64,000 nt of DNA from Klenkia soli (GCF_900103975.1 NZ_FNIR01000004.1:124001-188000), one strand, 5' to 3'. Shown: positions 1 through 8,374, counted from the stretch's first letter. The notes: generated by a model from the letters alone, not told the origin. Numbers and translations: made by a program.

Positions 1-117
1 TCCATGAAGATGGAGATCCCGGTGCTGACCGAGCGGGCGGGCACCGTCACCGAGCTGCACGTGGTCGAGGGCGAGGTCCTCCAGGAGGGCGACCTCATCG
101 CGACCGTCACCGCCTAG
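1..117 (+). CDS. Small biotinyl (biotin-attachment) domain protein, 3' end
   Basis: Only the last 38 residues are in the window. They begin at the MKM biotinylation motif, whose lysine would carry biotin, and continue with the beta-strand pattern of a biotinyl domain ending in LIATVTA before the stop. The following gene is a PdtaS-type kinase and whiB1 lies just beyond it; in M. tuberculosis the 71-residue biotinylated protein TB7.3 (Rv3221c) sits beside pdtaS and whiB1 in the same way. It is therefore probably a free-standing biotin carrier protein of about 70 residues, although the C-terminus of a larger carboxylase subunit cannot be excluded because the 5' end is missing. Confidence 0.8.
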   Translation, partial: SMKMEIPVLTERAGTVTELHVVEGEVLQEGDLIATVTA

Positions 118-123
118 TCGCAG

Positions 124-1611
124 GTGACCCAGCGCAGCAGCCTGTCCGAGCGGCTCTCCCGTGCGCCCGCGGTCAGCCCGTCGCAGGCCGACCACGCCCG
201 CCGCCTGGTCGCCGACTGGCAGCTGCTGGCCGACCTGTCCTTCGCCGACCTGACGCTGTGGGTGCCGCTGCCGGGCGGTGCCTGGTGGTGCGTCGCGCAG
301 GTGCGCCCGCTGACCGCGTCGACCACCCAGCCCGAGGACCTCGTGGGTGTCGAGGTGGCCGCCGCCGAGGCGGGCTCCTTCGTGCAGGTGCACCAGGAGG
401 GCGAGCCGGTCGTCGAGGAACCCGACGGCACCGGGTCGGCCCCTCGGCGCCGCGAGGTGCTGCCGGTGCGGCACGAGGGCGCCGTCGTCGCGGTGCTCGC
501 GCGGGACACCCGCATCTCGGCGACCCGCCCGCCGTCGGAGCTCGAGCTCACCTACCTCGACATCGCCGCGGAGCTCGGCCAGATGGTCTCGGCGGGCACC
601 TTCCCGCCGCGCATGCTCGAGGACGCCGAGATGAGTCCCCGGGTCGGCGACGGCCTGGTGCGCCTGGACGGCGACGGGCGGGCGGTCTACGCCAGCCCCA
701 ACGCGCTGTCGGCCTACCGCCGGATGGGGTTGTCCGGCGACGTCGTCGGCGCCGACCTCGCCGAGCTGACCCGTCGCTCGGCGACCGACCGGGTCGTCGG
801 CGAGGTCGTCGCGGCGCACATCGCGGCCGCGGTCGCCGGGCGGTACCCCGACCCGCTGGACGTCGAGGGCGACGGAGCCACGATGCTGGTCCGCGCCCTG
901 CCGCTGCAGGCACCCGGCGGTGAGCACGGCGCCCTGGTGCTGGTGCGCGACGTGACCGACGTGCGCCGGCGCGACCGGGCGCTGATGACCAAGGACGCCA
1001 CCATCCGCGAGATCCACCACCGGGTGAAGAACAACCTGCAGACGGTGGCCGCGCTGCTGCGGCTGCAGGCCCGGCGGGTGGCCGAGCCCGCGGCCCGGGA
1101 CGCCCTGCTGGAGGCGGTGCGCCGGGTGGCGTCGATCGCGGTCGTGCACGACACGCTGGCCGGCAGCCGGGAGGACGTCGTCGACGTGGACGAGGTGCTC
1201 GACCAGGTGCTGCCGATGCTGGGCGACGTCGCCTCGGTGGGGCCCGCGGCGAGGATCGGCCGCACGGGCCGGTTCGGCGAGCTGCCGGCGGTGAACGCCA
1301 CCCCGCTGGTGCTGGCGGTCACCGAGCTGATGCACAACGCCGTCGAGCACGCGTTCGTCGGGGCCGCCGCCGGCCGCATCGAGCTCGTCGCCGAGCGGGA
1401 CGGCCACGACCTCGTGGTGCGCATCGCCGACGACGGACGGGGGCTGCCCCCCGGCTTCGACGTCACGGCCAGCAAGGGCCTGGGTCTGCAGATCGTGCGC
1501 ACCCTGGTCACCAGCGAGCTGCACGGCCGGCTGGAGATCACCGCGCCGGCCGAGGGTCCGGGTACGGTCGCCGTCCTCACCCTGCCGGGGGCCGGCCGCT
1601 CCCGCCGCTGA
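124..1611 (+). CDS. pdtaS: Sensor histidine kinase, PdtaS type
   Basis: A soluble two-component kinase of 495 residues with no membrane segment. The N-terminal ~150 residues look like a GAF sensor domain and residues ~160-285 like a PAS domain. A HisKA_2 phosphoacceptor helix follows (IHHRVKNNLQT, His298/299), then a HATPase domain with N-box (ELMHNAVEHAF), G1 (DDGRGLP) and G2 (SKGLGLQI). This is the PdtaS layout; the M. tuberculosis protein phosphorylates the RNA-binding antiterminator PdtaR. No pdtaR is in the window. The GTG start lies 6 nt after the stop of the biotinyl protein, so the two are probably co-transcribed. whiB1 converges on it across a shared hairpin terminator, as in mycobacteria. 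Confidence 0.9.
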   Translation: MTQRSSLSERLSRAPAVSPSQADHARRLVADWQLLADLSFADLTLWVPLPGGAWWCVAQVRPLTASTTQPEDLVGVEVAAAEAGSFVQVHQEGEPVVEEPDGTGSAPRRREVLPVRHEGAVVAVLARDTRISATRPPSELELTYLDIAAELGQMVSAGTFPPRMLEDAEMSPRVGDGLVRLDGDGRAVYASPNALSAYRRMGLSGDVVGADLAELTRRSATDRVVGEVVAAHIAAAVAGRYPDPLDVEGDGATMLVRALPLQAPGGEHGALVLVRDVTDVRRRDRALMTKDATIREIHHRVKNNLQTVAALLRLQARRVAEPAARDALLEAVRRVASIAVVHDTLAGSREDVVDVDEVLDQVLPMLGDVASVGPAARIGRTGRFGELPAVNATPLVLAVTELMHNAVEHAFVGAAAGRIELVAERDGHDLVVRIADDGRGLPPGFDVTASKGLGLQIVRTLVTSELHGRLEITAPAEGPGTVAVLTLPGAGRSRR

Positions 1612-1617
1612 CGACGG

Positions 1618-1672
1618 AGGACCCCGCCCTCGTCGGCCCGGTCCTGCTCGGGGCGACGAGGAGCGGGGTCCT
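1618..1672. terminator. Bidirectional hairpin terminator between pdtaS and whiB1
   Basis: An inverted repeat (left arm 1618-1635, right arm 1654-1672) pairs over about 18 bp with one bulged base, around an 18-nt GC-rich loop. It lies between the convergent stops of pdtaS and whiB1, so it probably serves both. There is no U-tract, as is common in high-GC actinobacteria. Confidence 0.7.
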
Positions 1673-1701
1673 CGAGGTCGTTCGGTGCGTCGGCGGGGAC
1701 G

Positions 1702-1953
1702 TCAGGCGGTGCGGACGCGGGCGCGCTGGGTGCGCCGCTTGAGCGCCCGGCGCTCGTCCTCGGAGAGCCCGCCCCAGACACCGGAGTCCTGGCCGGAGGT
1801 CAGCGCCCACTCGAGGCAGGACTGCACCACCGGACAGTGGTGGCACACAGCCTTGGCCTGGTCGATCTGGGTGACCGCAGGGCCCGTCGTCCCGATGGGG
1901 AAGAAGAGCTCGGGGTCCTCGTCCCGGCAGAGGGCGCGGTGGCGCCAGTCCAT
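1702..1953 (-). CDS. whiB1: WhiB1-type iron-sulfur transcriptional regulator
   Basis: An 83-residue WhiB protein. Four cysteines at 9, 37, 40 and 46 (C..CxxC..C) would bind a 4Fe-4S cluster. The GVWGG turn and the basic C-terminus (RRALKRRTQRARVR) supply the sigma-factor contact and DNA binding. The N-terminus MDWRHRALCRDEDPELFFP is almost identical to mycobacterial WhiB1, which is essential and nitric-oxide responsive. I chose the ATG of MDWRH because GAGGAG lies 8-9 nt upstream; an in-frame start 18 codons earlier would add a tail with no WhiB resemblance. The gene has its own promoter far upstream, giving a leader of about 135 nt. Its neighbours are as in M. tuberculosis. Confidence 0.95.
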   Translation of the reverse strand: MDWRHRALCRDEDPELFFPIGTTGPAVTQIDQAKAVCHHCPVVQSCLEWALTSGQDSGVWGGLSEDERRALKRRTQRARVRTA

Positions 1954-2062
1954 GTCGGTGTGCTCCTCGGTGTCGTCTACGGTGTGCCCGTACCCCGGGT
2001 CCGGCACGAGGCCGGACCCTGGTCGGCCGACGACGGCTGGATCGCTGTCGGCGGCACCCGCA

Positions 2063-2079
2063 CGCTGGTGTTACCAGCG
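2063..2079. promoter_or_regulatory. Perfect 17-bp dyad in the whiB1 leader
   Basis: CGCTGGT-GTT-ACCAGCG is a perfect 7-bp inverted repeat with a 3-nt centre. It lies about 10-27 nt downstream of the start point expected from the promoter at 2097-2124. It could be a repressor operator or an RNA hairpin at the 5' end of the leader. It does not resemble the CRP site reported for M. tuberculosis whiB1. Otherwise I see nothing in the 1954-2252 gap. Confidence 0.5.
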
Positions 2080-2096
2080 GGTTGCGTTCGTGGTCG

Positions 2097-2124
2097 ATCG
2101 TTTCACGCGACGGGGAGCTGTCAA
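2097..2124 (-). promoter_or_regulatory. Probable whiB1 promoter
   Basis: On the minus strand a perfect TTGACA (2119-2124) is followed after 16 nt by AACGAT (2097-2102), which has the conserved A at -10 position 2 and the final T. This is the best housekeeping-type -35/-10 pair in the gap between the lipid kinase and whiB1, and it points at whiB1. Confidence 0.6.
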
Positions 2125-2252
2125 GCAGTTCAGCCGCTCGCCATCCCCTCGTATGAGCAACCTCACCACGCCTCTACCAGGTCTGCCACCCCAGTGGGTC
2201 GGCGGGTGCCCCACGGAGCTGTCGACGACCTGGGTGCTGGCTGCCGAGGGGA

Positions 2253-3227
2253 TCAGACGACGACGTCCAGGGCGGCCGGCACGCCGCGGACCCGCAGGGC
2301 GGTCGCCGGCCCCAGGTGGTCGCCGTCGAGCTGCCACTCCTGCGGTCGGCTCGACGTCACCTCGAGCTCGGCCAGGTCGTGCTCGCGGTGCACCCGCCGG
2401 CCGGAGGTGTGCGGGCGGTCGGACATCGTGGCGCGCAGGGTGGCCAGCATGCGGACCGGGCCGACCCGGCCCATCGCGAACGTGGCCAGGCCGCCGTCGA
2501 AGCCGGCCTCGGGGCTGGGGCTGATGGGTCGGTCGCCGAGGTAGGTCCAGGGGTTGACGTTGGCGACCAGGCACAGGAACAGGTGCTCGACGGGGGCCCG
2601 TCCCGGCACGTGCAGCGTCATCGACGGCCGGCGCCGGTCGGGGCCGAGCAGGAAGGCCCGGGTACCGGCACGCACGTAGAGGCCGCCGGTGGACCGCCGA
2701 CCCCGCGCCCGCTGCTCCTCGACCCGGCGGATGACGTCGGCGTCGAAGCCGAGGCCCGCGGAGAAGACGAAGTACCGGGGGGCGGTCCAGCCCGGGCCCC
2801 AGGCGATGTCGGTCTCGGTGGCCACCCGGGCGCTGGCCGTGCCCAGCGAGATCCGACGGGTGCGCCCGGCGCGGAGGGAGTCGAGGATCTCGGCGGTGGC
2901 CTCGACCGGGTCGCGGGAGCGGCCCAGGGCGCGGGCGACGACGTTGGTGGACCCGCCGGGCACGACGGCGAGGGTGGGCACGTGGGCCCCCGGGCCGTCG
3001 GCGAGCATGCCGTTGACCGTCTCGTTGACCGTGCCGTCGCCACCGAGGGTGACGACGACGTCCACCCCGTCGGCCGTCGCCTGCGCGCCGAGCTCGTGGG
3101 CGTGCCCGCGGTGGGTGGTCTCGGCGACGTCGACCTTCAGGTCGCTGGACAGGGCCCGGACCAGGACGTCGCGGACCTTCGCGGTGGTGGTCGTCGCCGC
3201 CGGGTTGGCCACCAGGAGCGCGCGCAT
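2253..3227 (-). CDS. Diacylglycerol kinase family lipid kinase
   Basis: 324 residues. The N-terminal catalytic domain has the nucleotide-binding motif LGGDGTVNE (residues 61-69) and a second glycine turn (VVPGGSTNVVARALG). The C-terminal beta-sandwich domain carries the family PRYFVFSAGLGFDADVI segment. The family (DagK/YegS/BmrU) phosphorylates diacylglycerol or related lipids at the inner membrane face, returning DAG to phosphatidic acid; the exact lipid cannot be read from sequence. The ATG of MRALLVANP begins at the first beta strand. There is no good Shine-Dalgarno, so the message may be leaderless. The apparent upstream extension of this frame crosses other genes and is not coding. Confidence 0.88.
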   Translation of the reverse strand: MRALLVANPAATTTTAKVRDVLVRALSSDLKVDVAETTHRGHAHELGAQATADGVDVVVTLGGDGTVNETVNGMLADGPGAHVPTLAVVPGGSTNVVARALGRSRDPVEATAEILDSLRAGRTRRISLGTASARVATETDIAWGPGWTAPRYFVFSAGLGFDADVIRRVEEQRARGRRSTGGLYVRAGTRAFLLGPDRRRPSMTLHVPGRAPVEHLFLCLVANVNPWTYLGDRPISPSPEAGFDGGLATFAMGRVGPVRMLATLRATMSDRPHTSGRRVHREHDLAELEVTSSRPQEWQLDGDHLGPATALRVRGVPAALDVVV

Positions 3228-3278
3228 GCCCTCGACAGTAGCCAGCCCGCCGACGAGGGCCCGCGTAGCCTCGCCCCC

Positions 3279-3755
3279 GTGGCAGCGCGCTCGCAGGACC
3301 CCGGCGGTCGTCGGTGGACCGAGCGGCTGCTGGGCGGCAGCGCCCGCGAGACGGCCCCGCGGCCGCCGCGGCCGACCACCGAGGCCCCCCGTGCGGTGCG
3401 GTTGGCCGCGCTGCTCGTCGGGCTGGAGGCCCTCGCCGCGGTGGTGGTCGCCGGCGTCGTGCTGTGGCTGACCGTCACCGGCGACCCCGACAGCGTCGGC
3501 CGGGCCCTGGCCGAGGTGGTGTACGTGCTGCTCGGTGCCGCTGCGCTGGCGGCGTGCGCGGTCGGGATGCGGCGGGTCGCGGCGTGGGCCCGGGGTCCCG
3601 TGGTGGTGCTGCAGCTCCTGCTCGGGGCGTTCGGCTACGTGACCGCCTTCGAGGCGGAGCGGCCGCTGCTGGGCGTCCCCGTGCTGGCCTGCGTCGCGGG
3701 TGTGTGCTGGTTCCTGGCCACCCCCGAGGCCCGGCTGGCCTACTCCGACCGCTAG
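3279..3755 (+). CDS. Small integral membrane protein of unknown function
   Basis: 158 residues from a GTG start. About 40 N-terminal residues are Arg/Pro-rich and cytoplasmic-looking. Four hydrophobic segments follow (about 43-66, 74-95, 101-118 and 124-142), ending in a short polar tail ([12 protein letters not shown]). I recognise no catalytic motif. It is transcribed divergently from the lipid kinase across a 51-bp gap and overlaps the HAD phosphatase gene tail-to-tail by 4 nt. Codon use is typical for the window, and proteins of this kind are common and unannotated in Actinobacteria. Confidence 0.7.
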   Translation: MAARSQDPGGRRWTERLLGGSARETAPRPPRPTTEAPRAVRLAALLVGLEALAAVVVAGVVLWLTVTGDPDSVGRALAEVVYVLLGAAALAACAVGMRRVAAWARGPVVVLQLLLGAFGYVTAFEAERPLLGVPVLACVAGVCWFLATPEARLAYSDR

Positions 3756-4531
3756 ACCAGGTCGATCACGTCGGCGATGGAGTCGAGGACCCGGCTGGGG
3801 CGGAACGGGAAGCGCGAGACGTCCGACGCCCGGGTCGAACCGGTGAGCACCAGCACCGTCTCCAGCCCGGCCTCGATGCCGGCCACGATGTCGGTGTCCA
3901 TGCGGTCGCCGATCATCGTGGTGGACTCGGAGTGGCCGTCGATCCGGTTCAGCGCCGAGCGGAACATCATGGGGTTCGGCTTGCCGACGAAGTAGGGCTC
4001 GGCCCCGGTGGCCTTGGTGATGAGCGCCGCCACGGAGCCGGTGGCGGGCAGCGAGCCCTCGGCCGAGGGCCCGGTGACGTCGGGGTTGGTGGCGATGAAC
4101 CGCGCCCCGGCCTCGACCAGCCGGATGGCCCGGGTGATCGCCTCGAAGCTGTAGGTGCGGGTCTCGCCCAGCACCACGTAGTCGGGGTCGGTGTCGGTGA
4201 TCGTGTAGCCGGCCTCGTGCAGGGCGGTGGTCAGCCCGGCCTCGCCGATGACGTAGGCCGACCCGCCGGGCAGCTGGGTGGCCAGGAAGTCGGCGGTGGC
4301 CAGGGCGGAGGTCCAGATGGCCTCCTCGGGCACGTGCAGACCCGAGCGGGCCAGGCGGGCGGCGAGGTCGCGCGGGGTGAAGATCGAGTTGTTGGTGAGC
4401 ACCAGGAACCGGCGCTCGCGGTCGACCAGCCGCTGCAGGAAGTCGGCCGCGCCGGGCAGCGCCTGGCCCTCGTGCACCAGCACGCCGTCCATGTCGGTCA
4501 ACCAGCACTCGCTGGGCCTGCGCTCGCTCAT
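3752..4531 (-). CDS. HAD-IIA (NagD-like) phosphatase
   Basis: 259 residues. Motif I is LTDMDGVL, with nucleophile Asp13 and acid/base Asp15. Motif II is the LTNNS threonine/serine strand, motif III the lysine of GKPNP, and motif [14 protein letters not shown]2B-type cap lies between II and III, the subclass IIA plan of NagD and p-nitrophenylphosphatases. Some actinobacterial members, such as M. tuberculosis Rv1692, hydrolyse glycerol 3-phosphate in phospholipid turnover. That activity would suit its place as last gene of the psd-pssA operon, but substrate is inferred only. Its ATG overlaps the acetyltransferase stop by 4 nt (ATGA). Confidence 0.88.
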   Translation of the reverse strand: MSERRPSECWLTDMDGVLVHEGQALPGAADFLQRLVDRERRFLVLTNNSIFTPRDLAARLARSGLHVPEEAIWTSALATADFLATQLPGGSAYVIGEAGLTTALHEAGYTITDTDPDYVVLGETRTYSFEAITRAIRLVEAGARFIATNPDVTGPSAEGSLPATGSVAALITKATGAEPYFVGKPNPMMFRSALNRIDGHSESTTMIGDRMDTDIVAGIEAGLETVLVLTGSTRASDVSRFPFRPSRVLDSIADVIDLV

Positions 4532-5016
4532 GAGGTCCTCTCGGTGCCGGCGAAGTCGGTCAGTGCGTCGTCGGTGAGCCGGTAGACCGACCAGCCCTCC
4601 TGCGGGCGGGCACCGGCGGCGCGGTAGAACTCGATCGAGGGCGTGTTCCAGTCCAGCACCGACCACTCCAGCCGCGCGTAGCCGCGCTCGACGCACACCG
4701 CGGCCAGCGTGCGCAGCAGCTCGCGGCCCAGGCCCGTGCCGCGGTGGGCGGGGGAGACGTAGAGGTCCTCGAGGTGCACCCCGTGGGTGCCGCGCCAGGT
4801 CGAGAAGTTCAGGAACCACAGCGCGAACCCGGCGACCGCGCCCCCGGCGTCCACGGCGACGTGCCCGAAGAGGGCGGGGGAGTCGCCGAAGAGCGCGGCG
4901 TGCAGCTGCTCGGCGGTCATCCGCGCCTCGTCGAGGCTCTTCTCGTAGTCGGCGAGCTCGCGGACCAGGCCGAGGACGACGGGCACGTCGGCGGGCTCGA
5001 CCGGCCGCACGCTCAC
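4528..5016 (-). CDS. GNAT acetyltransferase resembling diamine/spermidine N-acetyltransferase
   Basis: 162 residues forming one GNAT domain. The acetyl-CoA pyrophosphate-binding loop is RGTGLG. Segments [30 protein letters not shown] and [12 protein letters not shown] match the order and character of SSAT-family (spermidine/spermine or thialysine) acetyltransferases, including the conserved STW, LED and LDWN elements. Family members acetylate primary amines of small molecules. The GTG start overlaps the pssA stop by 4 nt and its own stop overlaps the HAD gene, so it is embedded in the phosphatidylethanolamine operon. Which amine it acts on is unknown. Confidence 0.82.
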   Translation of the reverse strand: MSVRPVEPADVPVVLGLVRELADYEKSLDEARMTAEQLHAALFGDSPALFGHVAVDAGGAVAGFALWFLNFSTWRGTHGVHLEDLYVSPAHRGTGLGRELLRTLAAVCVERGYARLEWSVLDWNTPSIEFYRAAGARPQEGWSVYRLTDDALTDFAGTERTS

Positions 5017-5819
5017 GACAGCAGGTCCTTGACCCGGGTCGGCACCAGCCGGCCCAGCGGCGAGACCACCGGCACCAGCAGCGGCGACAGCAGGTAGCCG
5101 TAGGCCACCACGCAGAAGGTGAGCACGGGGACCGTGGCCAGGCCGACGGCCACGAGCACGGCCGCGGTGACCAGGCCGTAGGGGCGCCGGCTCTTCGGGC
5201 TGACCAGCGACCGGAACGAGCGCCACCGGATCGTGGAGATCATCAGCAGTCCGGGGACCAGGACGACCAGGAGCACCCACAACCGGTCGCGGCCCTCGAG
5301 GACGTCGGAGAAGGCGAACACGCTGGCCATGACGACGCCGGCGGCACCGGGGCTGGGCAGGCCGACGAAGAACCGCTTGTCGGCGGTGGGGTCGACGGTG
5401 GTGTTGAACCGGGCCAGCCGGATCGCCGCGCACGCCACCCACACGAAGCAGGCGATCCAGCCCAGCGGGTCGAAGCCGTCGCGGCCCGCGGAGAACAGCG
5501 CGAAGGTCAGCAGCGAGGGGGCCAGGCCGAAGGACACCAGGTCGGCCAGGGAGTCGAACTGCAGGCCGAAGGGGGAGACCGCACCCACCATGCGGGCGAC
5601 CGCGCCGTCGGCGATGTCGAGGATGACCGAGGCGCCGATGAGCACGCAGGCCAGCGCGTACTGCCCCCGGAAGGCCACCAGGATCGCGGCGAACCCGCAC
5701 AGCATGTTGCCCAGGGTGAACAGGCTGGGCAGCCACGAGCGGGCCCGGCTGCGTCCCCGGCGCGACGAGGCGCGGACGAACTCGACGGTCTGGGTGCGCC
5801 GGGTGGTCTCGCGGGTCAC
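5013..5819 (-). CDS. pssA: CDP-diacylglycerol--serine O-phosphatidyltransferase
   Basis: 268 residues. The CDP-alcohol phosphatidyltransferase signature is complete: Asp68-x2-Asp71-Gly72-x2-Ala-Arg76-x8-Gly85-x3-Asp89-x3-Asp93. Six to eight hydrophobic segments place it in the membrane. It condenses CDP-diacylglycerol with L-serine to phosphatidylserine, the substrate of Psd encoded just upstream, so the pair makes phosphatidylethanolamine. The first ~28 residues are Arg-rich and cytoplasmic. The GTG start overlaps the psd stop by 4 nt. Length and layout are normal for the actinobacterial enzyme. Confidence 0.93.
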   Translation of the reverse strand: MTRETTRRTQTVEFVRASSRRGRSRARSWLPSLFTLGNMLCGFAAILVAFRGQYALACVLIGASVILDIADGAVARMVGAVSPFGLQFDSLADLVSFGLAPSLLTFALFSAGRDGFDPLGWIACFVWVACAAIRLARFNTTVDPTADKRFFVGLPSPGAAGVVMASVFAFSDVLEGRDRLWVLLVVLVPGLLMISTIRWRSFRSLVSPKSRRPYGLVTAAVLVAVGLATVPVLTFCVVAYGYLLSPLLVPVVSPLGRLVPTRVKDLLS

Positions 5820-6520
5820 CGTCCGCCGCCGTCGTCCGGGGTGCCCCAGCGGGCGATGACGGTCTCGCCGCCGCGCACCCGCTGCCCCTTCGTCACGGCC
5901 AGGGTGGCGTCGGCGGGGAGGAAGACGTCCATGCGGGAGCCGAACTTCATCAGGCCCATGCGCTCGCCGGCGGCCAGCTGCTCGCCGGGGCCGGTGCGGG
6001 TGACGATGCGACGGGCCAGCACGCCGACCAGCTGCCGGAAGACCACGGTGCGGTCGCCGTCGGCCAACCAGATCTCGCTGCGCTCGTTGCGGTGCGCGCT
6101 CTCGGCCCGGTAGGCGGCCAGGAAGCTGCCCGGCGTGTAGGTGCTGCTGGTGACCGTGCCGCGGTAGGGCGAGCGGTTGACGTGCACGTCGACGACGGAC
6201 AGGAAGATGCTGACCTGCTGCCAGCCCCCCTCGGGCACCGGCTCGGGGGCGACACCCTCCTGGGCGGGACCGGCCACCATCACCATGCCGTCGGCGGGGG
6301 AGAGCACGTCGTCGGTGCCCGGCGGGGTGGTGTCGCACCGGCGCTGCGGGTCGCGGAAGAACAACGCCATGTAGGCCGACAGCCCGAGCAGGGGCCACGT
6401 CGCAGCCCGAGCCGCAGCCCGCGCCGACCGGGTGCCGGTCAGCCGCCCGAGCACCCCGAGGGCGACCGCCGGGGCGAGCGGGACGGTGATGAAGGGCCAG
6501 CCGGCCCGGTCGATGCGCAT
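5816..6520 (-). CDS. psd: Phosphatidylserine decarboxylase proenzyme
   Basis: 234 residues, the short archaeal/actinobacterial PSD type. The self-cleavage site is Gly194-Ser195 in MKFGSRMDVF; cleavage would give a long beta chain and a small alpha chain whose N-terminal serine becomes the pyruvoyl cofactor. Other family elements are FFRDPQR, LSPADGMVM and the metal/His strand SVVDVHVNRSPY. One or two hydrophobic segments near residues 10-53 anchor it. It decarboxylates phosphatidylserine to phosphatidylethanolamine. First gene of a four-gene overlapping operon; TAGCCT 9 nt upstream of the ATG suggests a very short leader. Confidence 0.93.
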   Translation of the reverse strand: MRIDRAGWPFITVPLAPAVALGVLGRLTGTRSARAAARAATWPLLGLSAYMALFFRDPQRRCDTTPPGTDDVLSPADGMVMVAGPAQEGVAPEPVPEGGWQQVSIFLSVVDVHVNRSPYRGTVTSSTYTPGSFLAAYRAESAHRNERSEIWLADGDRTVVFRQLVGVLARRIVTRTGPGEQLAAGERMGLMKFGSRMDVFLPADATLAVTKGQRVRGGETVIARWGTPDDGGGR

Positions 6521-6529
6521 CGGGGTCCG

Positions 6530-6535
6530 AGGCTA
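6530..6535 (-). promoter_or_regulatory. Possible -10 element of the psd-pssA operon
   Basis: TAGCCT on the minus strand fits TANNNT and ends 9 nt before the psd ATG, so the transcript would be leaderless or nearly so. I see no convincing -35. Confidence 0.35.
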
Positions 6536-6573
6536 CCGGTGGGTGGCCGCGGTGGCTGCTGCTCGCCGCGGGC

Positions 6574-7812
6574 TCACGTCGAGGCGTGCTCGGCGCTGGC
6601 CCCGCTGTCGCTGCTGCGGGGGCGGAGCTCACCGCCGTACCAGTCGAGGCAGACGACGGTCGCGTCGTCGGAGAGCTCCTGCCCGACGGCCCGGACGACG
6701 GCCGAGCCGAGCGCGTGCACCACCTGGCGCGGGTGCGCGCCGGCACTGCTGCTGACCGCCGCGACGACGTCGACCGCGGCGGCGTCGCGCTCCTGCATGC
6801 CGTCGGTGAGGAACACCAGCCGGTCGCCGGGCCGCAGCTCGAACTCCTGCAGCCGGAAGTCCCGGCCCCGCTGGACCCCGAAGGGCAGGTCCACCAGCAG
6901 CTCCAGCTCCTCGACCACGCCGTCGCGCAGCCGCAGCGGCGCCGGGTGGCCGGCGTTGACCAGCAGGGCGGCCCCGGTGGTCAGGTCGACCCGCAGCACC
7001 TGGCCGGTGACGAACTGGCCGTGGCTGCCGTGCTGGGCGACCGCGTCGTTGGCCGCCCGGGTCTGCGCGGCGAGGTCCGCCCCGCGCCGGCGCTCGTTGC
7101 GCAGGCAGCCGACCAGCAGGGTGGCGAGCAGGGCGGCGGCCACGTCGTGGCCGACCGCGTCGGTGATCGACACCTGCAGGCTGTGCCGGTCCAGCGACCA
7201 GTCGAAGGTGTCCCCGCCGACGGTGGCCGCGGGCTCCAGCCAGCCCGACACGGTGAACTGGCCGGCCTCGCAGGTGAAGGACGCCGGGAGCAGGCGCCGC
7301 TGGATCTCGGCGGCCAGCGAGAACGGCGTCGTGCGCTGCCCCCACTCGAACAGGTCGGTGTGCCGGCGGTTGGCGATGAGCACGTACGCCAGCGCGTGGC
7401 CGGCCGCGGCGACGTCGGCGAGCACCTCGGGGCCCGGCTCGTCGGGCAGCACCAGCTCGAGCACGCCCAGCGCGTCACCGCGGTCGGTCACCGGGACCAG
7501 CACCCGGGTGCCCTCGGGGCCCGGGGTGACCAGGGGCCGCTGGGTGCGCAGCACCTCGCCGTGGTCGCTGCCGGCCAGGTCGAGGGTGTCGGCGCTCTCG
7601 GTCCCGGTGGTGCGGGTGGCCGCACCCGACGGGGTGACGGTGCCCAGCCGGACCAGGGAGTGCCCCGAGAAGTCGGCGATGAGGAAGGAGACCGCCCGTG
7701 CCGCCACGGCGGCCGACAGCTCGGCGGCCACCACGGTCACGGCGTCGACGGGGGCGGCGGCCTCGACCTGCTCCAGCAGGGCGCGCAGGTCCAGCCGGGA
7801 GCGGTCGGTCAC
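6574..7812 (-). CDS. GAF-domain SpoIIE/PP2C-family serine phosphatase
   Basis: About 412 residues. The N-terminal half resembles a GAF sensor. The C-terminal half is a PP2C-like SpoIIE/RsbU domain with its metal-binding landmarks: VGGDTFDW, ITDAVGHD, NAGHPAPL, VFLTDGMQE and LSDDATVV. Such proteins usually dephosphorylate anti-anti-sigma factors in partner-switching stress pathways; no RsbV/RsbW partner is in the window, so its target is unknown. Two GTG starts 6 nt apart are possible (7818 and 7812); I chose 7812 because GAGG lies 5 nt before it. It follows sodN on the same strand, separated by a strong hairpin. Confidence 0.85.
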   Translation of the reverse strand: MTDRSRLDLRALLEQVEAAAPVDAVTVVAAELSAAVAARAVSFLIADFSGHSLVRLGTVTPSGAATRTTGTESADTLDLAGSDHGEVLRTQRPLVTPGPEGTRVLVPVTDRGDALGVLELVLPDEPGPEVLADVAAAGHALAYVLIANRRHTDLFEWGQRTTPFSLAAEIQRRLLPASFTCEAGQFTVSGWLEPAATVGGDTFDWSLDRHSLQVSITDAVGHDVAAALLATLLVGCLRNERRRGADLAAQTRAANDAVAQHGSHGQFVTGQVLRVDLTTGAALLVNAGHPAPLRLRDGVVEELELLVDLPFGVQRGRDFRLQEFELRPGDRLVFLTDGMQERDAAAVDVVAAVSSSAGAHPRQVVHALGSAVVRAVGQELSDDATVVCLDWYGGELRPRSSDSGASAEHAST

Positions 7813-7847
7813 GGTCACCTCGGGGAGGGGGGCGGAGGAGCAGGGAC

Positions 7848-7889
7848 GACGACGCCGGGCCGCCCGCGGAGGGGCGACCCGGCGTCGTC
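7848..7889 (-). terminator. Hairpin terminator downstream of sodN
   Basis: A perfect 12-bp stem (GACGACGCCGGG at 7848-7859 with its complement at 7878-7889) closes an 18-nt loop, starting 15 nt after the sodN stop. It should end the short, probably highly expressed sodN transcript before the phosphatase gene. Confidence 0.8.
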
Positions 7890-7903
7890 GGTCGAGCAGG
7901 GCT

Positions 7904-8308
7904 TCAGGCCGCGGCCTTGGTCTCCCAGAAGATCGTGTCGATCTCGGCGATGTAGTCCAGCAGCTTCTGGCCCTCGGCGGGGTCGACGGACTGCTTGGCA
8001 CCCGAGGCGCCGGCCTGCTTGGTGGCCTTGTTGAACAGCTCGTGCAGCTGCGGGTACTTCTCGAAGTGCGGCGGCTTGAAGTAGTCGGTCCACAGCACCC
8101 ACAGGTGGTGCTTGACCAGGTCGGCCCGCTGCTCCTTGATGATCAGCGCACGGGTCTTGAACACCTCGTCGTCGCTGCCCTGGTACTTCTCCTGCAGGGC
8201 CTTGACCGACTCGGCCTCGATGCGGGCCTGGGCGGGGTCGTACACGCCGCAGGGGAGGTCGCAGTGCGCGGTGGCCTCCACGGCGGAGAACAGGCTGAAC
8301 AGCCGCAT
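7904..8308 (-). CDS. sodN: Nickel superoxide dismutase
   Basis: 134 residues. A 14-residue leader (MRLFSLFSAVEATA) precedes the Ni-hook HCDLPCGVYDP. After cleavage at Ala14, His1, Cys2 and Cys6 of the mature chain ligate nickel. The remainder is the four-helix bundle of NiSOD, rich in charged residues. It dismutates superoxide in the cytoplasm. ATG is preceded by a strong GGAGGA. The divergent neighbour is sodX, the peptidase that exposes His1, an arrangement common in Streptomyces and relatives. Within the sodN-sodX gap the heptamer GGAGTTC occurs twice, 4 nt apart, overlapping the sodN ribosome-binding site; a regulatory role is possible but unproven. Confidence 0.96.
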   Translation of the reverse strand: MRLFSLFSAVEATAHCDLPCGVYDPAQARIEAESVKALQEKYQGSDDEVFKTRALIIKEQRADLVKHHLWVLWTDYFKPPHFEKYPQLHELFNKATKQAGASGAKQSVDPAEGQKLLDYIAEIDTIFWETKAAA

Positions 8309-8374
8309 GGGAGTTCCTCCGGAGTTCGTGGGGATGGGTCGTCTGGGACCCTACCCGCGGTGATCAGGGCAGAC

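Noticed and set aside
2253-4508. A 751-residue apparent fusion ending in the lipid kinase
   Set aside because: The upstream half runs antisense or out of frame through the membrane protein and HAD genes; homology begins only at MRALLVANP.
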